64,000 nucleotides of DNA from assembly GCA_905215555.1 (NCBI GenBank), contig CAJMQU010000017.1:17312-81311 (forward strand). The letters are read 5' to 3'. Under the pieces are notes generated by a model that ran no database searches, was not told the DNA's origin, and saw only the letters and a program-made list of their open reading frames with translations. The DNA is from an uncultured bacterium. GTDB taxonomy: Bacteria; Bacteroidota; Bacteroidia; Bacteroidales; Bacteroidaceae. A program made the position numbers and the translations under genes. Of this stretch, positions 9,558 to 18,233 are shown piece after piece; positions within the stretch are counted from its first letter, which is position 1; each line of letters opens with the position of its first letter.

Positions 9558-11804
9558 ATGAAAATGGTTAGATTAGGTTTGTCAGTAGCCATGCTCCTTT
9601 GCGGGGGCATGGCTATTGCCCAAGGTACGGTAGAGGATTACAACCGTGCCTATTCATTGAGAGAGAAGTTCAGCGCAAACAAGGTATTCTACTCCAATGT
9701 CACACCAGCGTGGATAGAAGGTACACATCAGTTCTGGTATGTGCGCAATACACCGGAAGGACGTATGTATGTATCGGTGAATGCAGACAAAAAAGGGAGA
9801 AAAGAGTTGTTCGACCATAGCCGCCTGGCTGACGCACTTACCAAAGCATCCGGCAAAGAAGTGAAATCTTCCGCCATCAATCTGGAGCGACTGCATGTAA
9901 ACAAGAGTCTGGACACACTCCGCTTTGTTTTCAATAACCAGCGATGGATGTATGCCACCCGGAAAAACCAGTTGGCAAACGAAGGCAGCCTCCCCGCTCC
10001 CCAAAAGCAGAAACACTGGATGGAACGGGATGATGAGAAGACTGCCAATCCTATTCCTTCACCTGACGGTAAGTACACGGCATTCATCAAGAATCATAAT
10101 GTATACGTGAAAGAGGTTGCCACAGGGAAAGAAAGACAGTTGAGTATAGACGGCACACTGAGCAATTATTATTCAGCCTATATCCGCTGGTCACCGGACA
10201 GCAAGAAAGTGGCTTCCTGCAAGATACGTCCGGTTGAGAAGCGTTATGTATATTACGTGGAGTCTTCTCCAACGGACCAACTGCAACCTAAGCTCCACAA
10301 ACAGGAGTATGCCAAACCGGGAGATGAACTCCCATTTAAGGTGCCTTGCATCTACGAAGTGGAGACAGGACGCAGTATTATCCCTTCCACTGATTTGTTT
10401 GCCCAACAATATGAGATATACGGCCCCGAATGGAACCCGGACAGCCGTGCCGTAACCTTCGAGTACAATCAGCGCGGGCATCAGGTGTACAGGGTACTGG
10501 AACTTTCGGTAGAAACCGGCAAGGTACGTCCACTGATAGAGGAAAGCAGTGATAAATACGTAAACTACACCCGCCATTTCCGCCATGACCTGAGGGACAA
10601 CAAGCATATCATCTGGATGAGCGAACGCGACAACTGGAACCATCTCTACATGTACGACCGCACCACTGCGCAGCCCGTCCACCAAATCACCAAAGGCGAA
10701 TGGTATGTGCGCGAAGTGCTTCGTGTGGATGAAGACAGTCGGCAGATTTACTTCTCCGCAAATGGTGTGCAACCCGGTGAAGACCCTTATCTCATCCGCT
10801 ATTACCGCATCGGCTTCGACGGGAAAGACTTGGTTTGCCTTACTCCGGAAGAAGGAATGCACCGTGCCTGGTTCTCGGGAGATATGAATTATCTGGTAGA
10901 CGTTTACTCTATGGTAGACAAAGCTCCTGTAGCCGTGCTGCGCAGCGCCAAAGATGGCAAAGTAGTAATGCCATTGGAGACTGCCGACATCAGCCGCCTG
11001 ATAGCCGAAGGCTGGAAAGCACCGGAAGTGTTTACCGCCAAAGGGCGTGACGGCAAAACGGATATGTGGGGACTGATTATCCGTCCCACTAACTTCGACC
11101 CGAACAAGAAGTATCCGGTTATCGAGTACATTTACCAAGGTCCCGGCGACCAGTATGTACCCAAGACTTTCATTCCGTACAACTGGTACATGACTTCCCT
11201 TTCCGAACTCGGCTTTATCGTTGTTATGGTGGATGGAATGGGAACTTCTTTCCGTTCACGCGAATTTGAAAATGTATGTTATAAGAATCTGAAAGATGCA
11301 GGACTACCCGACCATATAGCCTGGATTAAAGCTGCCGGAGAGAAGTATCCGTATATGGACATCGACCGTGTCGGCATCTATGGCTGTTCCGCCGGCGGAC
11401 AGGAGTCAACAAATGCTGTATTGCTATATCCCGACTTTTATAAAGCCGCCTACTCCGCTTGTGGCTGCCACGATAACCGCATGGATAAAATTTGGTGGAA
11501 TGAGCTTTGGCTGGGGTATCCCATAGGAGATCAATACAAAGAAGGTTCGAATGTAGAAAACGCCCATTTACTGAGCCGCCCCCTGATGCTGGTGGTCGGT
11601 GAACTGGACGACAATGTAGACCCAGCCTCAACCATGCAGGTAGTAAATGCTTTGATTAAGGCGAACAAGGATTTTGAACTGGTAGTTATCCCCGGCGCAC
11701 ATCATACGATGGGAGAAGATTTCGGGGAACATAAGCGGTATGATTTCTTTGTAAGACATCTGATAGGGGGAAACCCGCCAAAGTGGGATGAGGTGAAGAA
11801 GTAA
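9558..11804 (+). CDS. S9 family prolyl/dipeptidyl peptidase (DPP-IV-like)
   Basis: The protein has 748 residues and a signal peptide ending MAIAQG. The N-terminal 480 residues form a DPP-IV beta-propeller with repeated blade motifs (PSPDGKYTAF, RWSPDSKKVA, EWNPDSRAVT). The C-terminal alpha/beta hydrolase carries Ser611 in YGCSAGG, Asp684 in GELDDNVD and a histidine at 715/716 in PGAHHTMG. The family cleaves after proline, often releasing X-Pro dipeptides from peptide N-termini. It is the last gene of the GH97-GH43-GH127 operon. That position suggests it takes apart a proline- or hydroxyproline-rich peptide after deglycosylation. A housekeeping dipeptidase that merely sits here is the alternative. 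Confidence 0.9.
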   Translation: MKMVRLGLSVAMLLCGGMAIAQGTVEDYNRAYSLREKFSANKVFYSNVTPAWIEGTHQFWYVRNTPEGRMYVSVNADKKGRKELFDHSRLADALTKASGKEVKSSAINLERLHVNKSLDTLRFVFNNQRWMYATRKNQLANEGSLPAPQKQKHWMERDDEKTANPIPSPDGKYTAFIKNHNVYVKEVATGKERQLSIDGTLSNYYSAYIRWSPDSKKVASCKIRPVEKRYVYYVESSPTDQLQPKLHKQEYAKPGDELPFKVPCIYEVETGRSIIPSTDLFAQQYEIYGPEWNPDSRAVTFEYNQRGHQVYRVLELSVETGKVRPLIEESSDKYVNYTRHFRHDLRDNKHIIWMSERDNWNHLYMYDRTTAQPVHQITKGEWYVREVLRVDEDSRQIYFSANGVQPGEDPYLIRYYRIGFDGKDLVCLTPEEGMHRAWFSGDMNYLVDVYSMVDKAPVAVLRSAKDGKVVMPLETADISRLIAEGWKAPEVFTAKGRDGKTDMWGLIIRPTNFDPNKKYPVIEYIYQGPGDQYVPKTFIPYNWYMTSLSELGFIVVMVDGMGTSFRSREFENVCYKNLKDAGLPDHIAWIKAAGEKYPYMDIDRVGIYGCSAGGQESTNAVLLYPDFYKAAYSACGCHDNRMDKIWWNELWLGYPIGDQYKEGSNVENAHLLSRPLMLVVGELDDNVDPASTMQVVNALIKANKDFELVVIPGAHHTMGEDFGEHKRYDFFVRHLIGGNPPKWDEVKK

Positions 11805-11807
11805 TAG

Positions 11808-11866
11808 AGTGGTAAGGTGATAGAGTGCTTATCACTTTTCACCTTACCACTTTATCATTCTATCAC
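11808..11866. terminator. Bidirectional terminator-like dyad between convergent genes
   Basis: Perfect 13-bp arms AGTGGTAAGGTGA (11808-11820) and TCACCTTACCACT (11839-11851) lie in the 66-bp gap between the converging S9 and kinase genes. A competing pairing exists: GTGATAGA (11817-11824) with TCTATCAC (11859-11866). The nested alternatives make a terminator serving both strands likely. Confidence 0.7.
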
Positions 11867-11870
11867 TCCC

Positions 11871-13310
11871 CTACGCTTTCAATCTGATAACAAACCTGCT
11901 TCCCTTCCCCAATTCACTTTCCACCGTCAGCGTGCCGCCATGAGCCTCCACAAAGTCCTTTGAGATGGACAAGCCCAGGCCACTGCCTTGCACCTTCGTA
12001 CCCGGCACACGGAAATAGCGGTCGAAAATACTTTGATGATAACGCGGGTCGATGCCCTTGCCAAAGTCCTGCACGTACATCTCAATAGTTCCGTCTTCAT
12101 GCTTGGCACCAATCACCACACGCCCATTTTCTTTGGAGTAGCGGATGGCGTTGCTCAGAAGATTCGTCAGTACCCAAGCTATCTTTTCACTATCCACAAA
12201 CAGTTTCGGCATCTTCTCGTCGGGATATTCCACTTCTATCTGAATACCAAATTTATCAGCCTGCACCTGATTGGCCTTAATGGCATACTCAATAAGCTCG
12301 ATAGGCTTCGTTATCTTCGGCATCATCTGGAGCTTGCCGGCTTCCACTTGTGTCATATTCAGAAGCTCACCGGTGATACCCAACAGACGGTCGGCATTCT
12401 CTTTAATACTTTTCGATAGTTGTTCCTGCTCGTCGTTCAAAGCTCCTACCCGTTTGTCTTCCAGCAATTGCAGACTCATAAGAATGGCAGAAATAGGCGT
12501 TTTCAGTTCATGGGAGATGGTGGAGATGAAGGTGGTCTTGGCAGAGTCCAGCTCCTTGAACTCGGTGATATTCTTCAACAGGATGACGTCACCCAGGTTT
12601 TGCGGTTCGTCCGGATCGGTTTCCGTGTTCATAATCGTGATATAGGACGCCTGAAAATAACTCTCCTTGTTGTCCGCATAGATTTTCAGCGGTTCCTTCT
12701 TTTCACTGGGAGTAATGAGTTCGCGCACCAGACGGCGGAGCAGGTCGTTCTTCAGCGAGAGTTCTTCGGCAGAATGACGGATAACCTCTTCCCGCTTCAA
12801 ATTCAGCACGGTGAGCGCCTCTTTGTTGATGAAAAGTATTTCATGCTCCCGGTTCAGGCCGATGATAGGATCGTGAATACTATTCACAATGGCTTCCAGA
12901 AACTTCTTGGCAGCAAGAATATCGTTCAGTGTGCTGGCACGGTATTCCGTCAGCCGTTCCGCCATGCGGTTGAAGCTGTCGGCCACTGCGCTGAACTCTT
13001 CGTGCCCGCTCATGTCGAGGCGTTTCTCGTAATTGTGATTGGCTATTTCGAAGATGCCGTGCGTCAGTTCCTGAATAGGCTTACTAATGGAACGGGGTAA
13101 CCAGACAAGCAGCACGATGCTGGCAAGAATACAGACACCTCCGGTAACGGAAATCCACAACAGAGCACGCTGCAAACCCGGCATGGCGGCGGGACTGTCC
13201 GGTTCGGTAGCCGTCAATATCTGGAGGTTGACGACTGAGAGAGCAACCAGCAGAATAATCATGCCGGAGAGGATGCCCACGCTGAGTATTAATTTAGTAC
13301 GAATATTCAT
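11871..13310 (-). CDS. HAMP-PAS sensor histidine kinase of the Kdp locus
   Basis: The protein has 479 residues. Two membrane segments (about 7-30 and 50-71) enclose a short extracytoplasmic loop of about 20 residues, so a periplasmic ligand domain is absent. A HAMP helix follows (RSISKPIQELT), then a PAS-like segment (about 130-250), a HisKA domain with His267 in STISHELKTP, and a HATPase domain with N (VLTNLLSNAIRYS), G1 (DFGKGI) and G2 (GSGLGLSI) boxes. It starts 21 bp downstream of the stand-alone KdpD input domain and takes the place of the C-terminal half of classical KdpD. The partner regulator is probably the NtrC-type protein at 20861 (inference). Confidence 0.9.
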   Translation of the reverse strand: MNIRTKLILSVGILSGMIILLVALSVVNLQILTATEPDSPAAMPGLQRALLWISVTGGVCILASIVLLVWLPRSISKPIQELTHGIFEIANHNYEKRLDMSGHEEFSAVADSFNRMAERLTEYRASTLNDILAAKKFLEAIVNSIHDPIIGLNREHEILFINKEALTVLNLKREEVIRHSAEELSLKNDLLRRLVRELITPSEKKEPLKIYADNKESYFQASYITIMNTETDPDEPQNLGDVILLKNITEFKELDSAKTTFISTISHELKTPISAILMSLQLLEDKRVGALNDEQEQLSKSIKENADRLLGITGELLNMTQVEAGKLQMMPKITKPIELIEYAIKANQVQADKFGIQIEVEYPDEKMPKLFVDSEKIAWVLTNLLSNAIRYSKENGRVVIGAKHEDGTIEMYVQDFGKGIDPRYHQSIFDRYFRVPGTKVQGSGLGLSISKDFVEAHGGTLTVESELGKGSRFVIRLKA

Positions 13311-13331
13311 AACGCTCCTAAGAATTAAATT

Positions 13332-14456
13332 TTATGCAAGTATAATCAAATCTATGTTTGCTTGCGCCAATTCGCTCACAAATTTTCTGTATTTCAACAC
13401 CATGAACAAAGATTGCGGAAAGCTAAAGGCAGGACTGCCCATGCAAACAGAAGTAATCTGTCTCTCCTTACAAGTACGGATAATGGCATCCAATATATCT
13501 TTCGATTGTACCTGGAGGACTTCACCATCCAACTCAGTGACCAGTTTGAAGTGGTTCAGCAGATAACGTTGGCTTGCCAGGTCGATGCGGTCGGCACTCT
13601 CGCGGGGCGTCTGCACATACAGGGCAATGAAAGAAGTATTGTAGCGGGTAGCCAGCCGTGCCGCCTTACGGATGATGCGCCGTGGCGTCTTCTCATGACT
13701 GCTGATGCATGCCAGAAACTTCTCGTGCCGGACACCTACGCTCGAAATGACGACTTCGTTCTCCACCTTCTTCTCCACTCGCAGGGCTACTTCCTTCAAG
13801 GCCAGTTCACGGAGTTGGAGGATGTTCTCGGTCCGGAAGAAGTTGGCCAGTGCCGTCTGTACCTTCTCCGGGCGATAAATCTTGCCGGCTTTCAGACGGG
13901 TTATCAGTTCTTCGGCAGTCAGGTCGATGTTCACCACCTCGTCCGCTTCCTGAAGGACACTGTCGGGGATGCGCTCTTTGACTTCGATGCCGGAGATGCC
14001 TTGCACTTCTTCGTTCACGCTCTCGATGTGCTGGATGTTGACGGCGGAAATCACGTTGATGCCTTCGTCCAAAAGGTCCATCACGTCCTGCCAACGCTTT
14101 TCGTTACGACTGCCTTCTACGTTGGTATGCGCCAGTTCGTCCACGATGACTATTTCGGGATGGATGCGGATGATACCCTCCAAATCCATTTCTTCCAGTT
14201 CCTTGCTTTTGTAGAATATCCGGCGGCGGGGGATGACGGGCAGGCCTGCAAGGAGAGCTTCCGTCCCGGCACGTCCGTGGGTTTCGATGTAGCCGATTTG
14301 CACGTCTACGCCGTTGTCCAGCAAGTCGTGGGCTTCCTGGAGCATCCGGTAAGACTTGCCCACACCGGCTATCATGCCGATGTAAATCTTGAACTTGCCA
14401 CGACGGGATTTCTTTATCAGGTCGAGGAAGTGTTGCACGTTTTGTTCTCTGTCCAT
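13332..14456 (-). CDS. Stand-alone KdpD N-terminal input domain (KdpD + USP modules)
   Basis: The protein has 374 residues and covers only the cytoplasmic input half of E. coli KdpD. It has a P-loop GMIAGVGKSYRML (about 27-40), Walker B IVIVDELAHTN, the conserved IQHIESVNEEVQGISG segment, and a C-terminal universal-stress-protein module (about 230-370). It has no transmembrane or kinase domain. The kinase is the next gene, so KdpD is encoded as two polypeptides. Expected role: sensing K+ or cyclic di-AMP status and modulating the kinase. The ligand is not deducible from sequence. Confidence 0.92.
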   Translation of the reverse strand: MDREQNVQHFLDLIKKSRRGKFKIYIGMIAGVGKSYRMLQEAHDLLDNGVDVQIGYIETHGRAGTEALLAGLPVIPRRRIFYKSKELEEMDLEGIIRIHPEIVIVDELAHTNVEGSRNEKRWQDVMDLLDEGINVISAVNIQHIESVNEEVQGISGIEVKERIPDSVLQEADEVVNIDLTAEELITRLKAGKIYRPEKVQTALANFFRTENILQLRELALKEVALRVEKKVENEVVISSVGVRHEKFLACISSHEKTPRRIIRKAARLATRYNTSFIALYVQTPRESADRIDLASQRYLLNHFKLVTELDGEVLQVQSKDILDAIIRTCKERQITSVCMGSPAFSFPQSLFMVLKYRKFVSELAQANIDLIILA

Positions 14457-14494
14457 ACCTTTAAGTAGTTATCATTATGGGTTAGCTGGGATTA

Positions 14495-14591
14495 GTAAGT
14501 GAGTTGGCATATCATCAATACGGATGATGGGTAGAATCAATGCCAATGATTCTATACTAAGTCATAGAGACAAGATACCTCTGTCACTTAC
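14495..14591 (-). repeat. Structured intergenic leader before the KdpD input gene
   Basis: Nested dyads fill the 136-bp gap. GTAAGTGA (14495-14502) pairs with TCACTTAC (14584-14591). Inside, AGAATCA...TGATTCT forms a 7-bp stem. Together they could fold into one long hairpin in the transcript separating the porin-like gene from the sensor genes. Possible roles are attenuation or mRNA processing. Confidence 0.4.
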
Positions 14592-14592
14592 A

Positions 14593-15342
14593 TTAAGGCT
14601 TTAAGGTTATGCCAAAGACTAAGTGGGTATCTTCCAAACAAGGATTCCAGATAGCCTGTGCAAATATAGGCAATGAAAACGAGTCTGTTATCCTGATAGC
14701 CGTAGTAGCTTTCAATGCTACATTGGTAAAGGCAAAACCGGAGTTTCCATATCCTACCGTATAAGTTTCATAAGGAACGAATCCTACGGTTGCATTCAAA
14801 CCTACCGACTTCACGCTGAACGGATAGTTCAGTTCACAATAGGAAGAATAGTTTTGCGCGCCTTCCTCATTCTTATCGGCACCGGCAAACATGGTATACC
14901 AAGCTATGGACAGGGTAAACTTCTCGCAAGGCAACGTATAGGCCAGACCAGCTTCAAAGAAATGTGCCGTCTCATGACTTTTGAAGTTGAAATACTGCCG
15001 GGCACCCTGTCCCGCCCACCAAAGGCTTGCCACAGACAGTGACAGACCGGACTCGCCGAATGCGTAAGCTGCCGTCAGGTCTATCTCCTTGTTTGCCTGG
15101 CCTTCGGTAGATTTATAACCGTCGAAGTCTGTGGAACCCCACGCAGTCAGAGAGAATCCGCCAATGCCGAAACCCAGTGTAGGTTGGAAGCTGGCTCCCG
15201 TCTGATATACGCCGCGCCAGACGTAAGAGCTTACTAAATCACCCTGCACGGTAAATTCCTGTGCCTTCACATCGTTTGTCCCGAAAAAACATGCAGCAAC
15301 AATGGCTGCCGCTACTAAAAATGTTCTTTTTATTTGTTTCAT
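14593..15342 (-). CDS. Outer-membrane beta-barrel protein of the Kdp operon
   Basis: The protein has 249 residues, with a signal peptide (about 1-27, ending DVKAQ) and a mature chain of alternating hydrophobic/aromatic strands (SYVWRGVYQTG, FSLTAWGSTDF, LSLSVASLWW) ending in a hydrophobic strand. This resembles the small putative porins (TorF-like) of Bacteroidetes, although I cannot name a family with certainty. It sits between kdpC and the KdpD input gene on the same strand. It may admit K+ through the outer membrane, or may simply be co-regulated. Confidence 0.75.
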   Translation of the reverse strand: MKQIKRTFLVAAAIVAACFFGTNDVKAQEFTVQGDLVSSYVWRGVYQTGASFQPTLGFGIGGFSLTAWGSTDFDGYKSTEGQANKEIDLTAAYAFGESGLSLSVASLWWAGQGARQYFNFKSHETAHFFEAGLAYTLPCEKFTLSIAWYTMFAGADKNEEGAQNYSSYCELNYPFSVKSVGLNATVGFVPYETYTVGYGNSGFAFTNVALKATTAIRITDSFSLPIFAQAIWNPCLEDTHLVFGITLKP

Positions 15343-15363
15343 AATTCATTCAATTTACAAAAG

Positions 15364-15439
15364 AGAGAGGCGTGTCTCCGTCCACCCTGTTTTTAGACAT
15401 CACCATGGCAAAATATGAACGGAGCCTGTCTGCCTCTCT
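15364..15439 (-). repeat. Interrupted hairpin between kdpC and the outer-membrane gene
   Basis: Outer arms AGAGAGGC (15364-15371) and GCCTCTCT (15432-15439) enclose inner arms CTCCGT (15376-15381) and ACGGAG (15419-15424). In the transcript this could act as a partial terminator, lowering expression of the downstream porin and sensor genes relative to kdpFABC. Confidence 0.45.
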
Positions 15440-15492
15440 TCTACCAACCTAAAGTTATGTTCTGATTATTAATGATTTGTTACTTTGTGAAA

Positions 15493-16092
15493 TTATTTAT
15501 CCATTGTTTCGGAAGACGTAAGCTTGCCAGCCTCTTCGAGTGCAATATTCAGCTTCAGTACATTCACTTTCGCCGTCCCGAAAAGCCCGAGCAACGGTTT
15601 CTGTACTGCCTCGTCCACCATACTTTTGACTTTCGCCTCATCCATGCCACGAGCCTGAGTCACACGCTTCACCTGCACATAAGCACATGCAGGAGTGATG
15701 TCCGGATCCAGTCCAGAGGCACTGGCCGTCACCATTTCAGCCGGAACATCCTTGCGCTGCAAATACGGATGGTGCACCAGGAACGTGTCGATGCGGGCTT
15801 CCACTTCCGCCAGATATTCCTCATTCGTAGGACCTTTGTTGCTGCCTGACGAACTGGAAGCATCGTAACCGTCTCCGGCAGACGAGGGACGTCCCCAGAA
15901 ATAAATATCCTTTGTAAACATCTGCCCCACATTGGCAGCACCCACCACTTTACCGTTCAGGGTAGCGACTTCCGCATTACCGCCATTCGGTCCTGCTACC
16001 TGGGCGAATATCCACAGGACAAGTATATAGAACACTGAAAAGAACACGCAAAAAGCAAGTGTTATTTTGAGGGATTTCAATAGAGTTTTCAT
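15493..16092 (-). CDS. kdpC: Potassium-transporting ATPase subunit KdpC
   Basis: With ATG at 16092 the product is 199 residues. It has one N-terminal membrane helix (LKITLAFCVFFSVFYILVLW) and a periplasmic domain containing the conserved YFWGRPSSAGDGYDASSSSGSN and SASGLDPDITPACAYVQ motifs. The frame extends upstream to 16185, but that would overlap the kdpB end and put an unlikely basic leader before the membrane helix, so I reject it. KdpC stabilises the KdpAB complex and promotes ATP binding in the inner-membrane K+ pump. Confidence 0.95.
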   Translation of the reverse strand: MKTLLKSLKITLAFCVFFSVFYILVLWIFAQVAGPNGGNAEVATLNGKVVGAANVGQMFTKDIYFWGRPSSAGDGYDASSSSGSNKGPTNEEYLAEVEARIDTFLVHHPYLQRKDVPAEMVTASASGLDPDITPACAYVQVKRVTQARGMDEAKVKSMVDEAVQKPLLGLFGTAKVNVLKLNIALEEAGKLTSSETMDK

Positions 16093-16151
16093 TTTCTTTT
16101 TATTTATTAGTTTTGTTATTATCAGGCCTCCTTCCGCAAGGAAACCCGGCC

Positions 16152-16166
16152 GGGGCGCCTCGCCCC
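16152..16166 (-). repeat. GC-rich hairpin overlapping the kdpB stop codon
   Basis: GGGGCG (16152-16157) and CGCCCC (16161-16166) form a perfect stem with a 3-nt loop, and the stem reaches into the TAG stop of kdpB. A second small stem (TTCC/GGAA) and a GGAAGGAGG run follow before kdpC. There is no T-run. It may protect or process the kdpFAB message. Confidence 0.45.
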
Positions 16167-18214
16167 TAAAAGAATAGACTGACAATCATATCTATCAATT
16201 TGATACCGACGAACGGAACAATGACACCACCCAAACCATAGATGAGCAGGTTGCGGCGAAGCAATGCACTGGCACCTATCGGCTTGTATTGCACACCACG
16301 CAGCGCCAACGGAATCAGGATAGGAATAATGATTGCATTAAAGATGATCGCCGAAAGTATAGCCGTTTCCGGACTGTGCAATCCCATCACATTCAGCGGT
16401 GCCAACTGCGGTATGGCAACCATGAACAAGGCGGGGATAATGGCAAAGTACTTCGCCACATCATTTGCAATAGAGAAAGTGGTCAGCGTGCCGCGCGTCA
16501 TCAACAGTTGCTTGCCGATTTCCACAATCTCAATCAACTTGGTCGGGTCATTGTCCAGGTCCACCATGTTACCGGCTTCCTTGGCGGCCTGCGTACCGCT
16601 GTTCATGGCAACGCCCACGTTGGCCTGCGCCAGTGCCGGAGCATCATTCGTACCGTCACCCATCATTGCCACCAGCTTACCGGATTGCTGTTCCTTCTTG
16701 ATGTACTCCATCTTGTCCTCCGGTTTGGCCTCGGCTATGAAGTCGTCCACACCGGCTTTTTCGGCAATATACTTTGCCGTCAGCGGGTTGTCACCGGTCA
16801 CCATCACCGTCTTCACACCCATCTTGCGCAGACGCTCGAAACGTTCCTGAATACCCGGTTTGATGATATCCTGCAACTCTATAACGCCGACCACCTTCCG
16901 GCCCACACACACCACCAGCGGAGTACCGCCATTGCTTGAGATTGCAGCTATCGCATCTTCTATCTCTTTCGGGAAACGGTTTCCGGCACTCTCCACAATC
17001 TTGCGGATAGCGTCGAAAGCGCCTTTACGTATCTCGGTGCCATCCGGCAAGTCCACACCGGAACATTTAGTCTCGGCAGTAAACTTAATCATGCGGGCAC
17101 CCGTGACGCTCAAATCGCGCATACGGCGCCCCATTTCACGTCCCAGTTCGATGATGGACTTGCCTTCCGGTGTTTCATCAGAAAGGGAGGAGAGCAGGCA
17201 GGCTTCCACGAAATCGGGTTCGTTCACTCCGGGAGCGGCATAGAACTTTGTTGCCTTGCGATTACCGATAGTGATGGTGCCCGTCTTGTCCAGCAACAGC
17301 GTGTCGATGTCTCCGGCAGTCTCCACAGCCTTACCCGATTTAGTGATTACATTAGCACGGAGCGCACGGTCCATACCTGCAATGCCGATGGCGGAAAGCA
17401 AACCGCCGATAGTGGTCGGTATCAGGCAGACAAACAGGGAGAGGATGGCTGCGATGGATATGTACGTTCCCGGATGGTCGATGTTCGTATAGTCAGCCAT
17501 CGGAATCAGCGTCACGCAGACAATCACGAATACCAGTGTGAAACCTGCCAGGAGGATGGTGAGTGCAATCTCATTCGGTGTCTTCTTGCGGGTGGCACCT
17601 TCCACCAGCGCAATCATCTTGTCGAGGAAGCTCTCGCCCGGTTGCTGGGTCACCAGTACCTTTATCTTGTCAGACAACACCTTCGTGCCGCCCGTTACGG
17701 AGCTCTTATCGCCACCCGCCTCACGAATCACCGGGGCGGACTCTCCCGTAATGGCACTCTCGTCGATAGATGCCAGACCTTCTACAATCTCGCCGTCGGC
17801 GGGAATGGTGTCTCCGGCTTCACAAATAAAGTAATCTCCCTTCTTCAACCGTGAGCTACTGATGGTACGCACTTTACCGTCAATCAATATCTTGGCGGGA
17901 GTCTCCTCACGCGTCTTGCGCAAGCTGTCGGCCTGTGCCTTGCCGCGTGCTTCGGCAATGGCCTCGGCAAAGTTGGCAAACAGCAGGGTGACGAACAGGA
18001 TGACGAACACGAGGAAGTTATATCCGAATGTTCCGTATTCCGGGGTGCCCAGCGAGAGGAGGCACACCACCAGCATCACCAGTGTCACAAGTTCCACCGT
18101 GAACATTATCGGGTTCTTTATCATCATTCGCGGGTTCAGCTTCACGAATGATTGCTTCAAGCTTTCCACTACTTGCTCCTTCTGAAACAGAGAAGCTGAT
18201 TTCTTATCTTTCAT
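16166..18214 (-). CDS. kdpB: Potassium-transporting P-type ATPase subunit KdpB
   Basis: The protein has 682 residues, the normal KdpB length. It has a phosphorylation motif LLDKTGTITIG with Asp309, an actuator motif AITGESAPV, a nucleotide-binding KGAFDAI segment, a hinge MVTGDNPLTAKYIAEKAGVDDFIAEAKPEDK and an MMGDGTNDAPAL motif, plus about seven membrane segments. KdpB hydrolyses ATP to power K+ import through KdpA. The gap to kdpA is 19 bp, and kdpC follows 73 bp downstream. Confidence 0.97.
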   Translation of the reverse strand: MKDKKSASLFQKEQVVESLKQSFVKLNPRMMIKNPIMFTVELVTLVMLVVCLLSLGTPEYGTFGYNFLVFVILFVTLLFANFAEAIAEARGKAQADSLRKTREETPAKILIDGKVRTISSSRLKKGDYFICEAGDTIPADGEIVEGLASIDESAITGESAPVIREAGGDKSSVTGGTKVLSDKIKVLVTQQPGESFLDKMIALVEGATRKKTPNEIALTILLAGFTLVFVIVCVTLIPMADYTNIDHPGTYISIAAILSLFVCLIPTTIGGLLSAIGIAGMDRALRANVITKSGKAVETAGDIDTLLLDKTGTITIGNRKATKFYAAPGVNEPDFVEACLLSSLSDETPEGKSIIELGREMGRRMRDLSVTGARMIKFTAETKCSGVDLPDGTEIRKGAFDAIRKIVESAGNRFPKEIEDAIAAISSNGGTPLVVCVGRKVVGVIELQDIIKPGIQERFERLRKMGVKTVMVTGDNPLTAKYIAEKAGVDDFIAEAKPEDKMEYIKKEQQSGKLVAMMGDGTNDAPALAQANVGVAMNSGTQAAKEAGNMVDLDNDPTKLIEIVEIGKQLLMTRGTLTTFSIANDVAKYFAIIPALFMVAIPQLAPLNVMGLHSPETAILSAIIFNAIIIPILIPLALRGVQYKPIGASALLRRNLLIYGLGGVIVPFVGIKLIDMIVSLFF

Positions 18215-18233
18215 AATCTTCTTTTTCTTCTAC

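Noticed and set aside
13362..14468. 368-aa plus-strand frame opposite the KdpD input gene
   Set aside because: Complete mirror of a conserved gene with P-loop and USP domain. No motif in the mirror translation.
16093..16185. Upstream extension of kdpC to 16185
   Set aside because: It overlaps kdpB and adds a basic, non-membrane leader. The ATG at 16092 gives the normal KdpC length.
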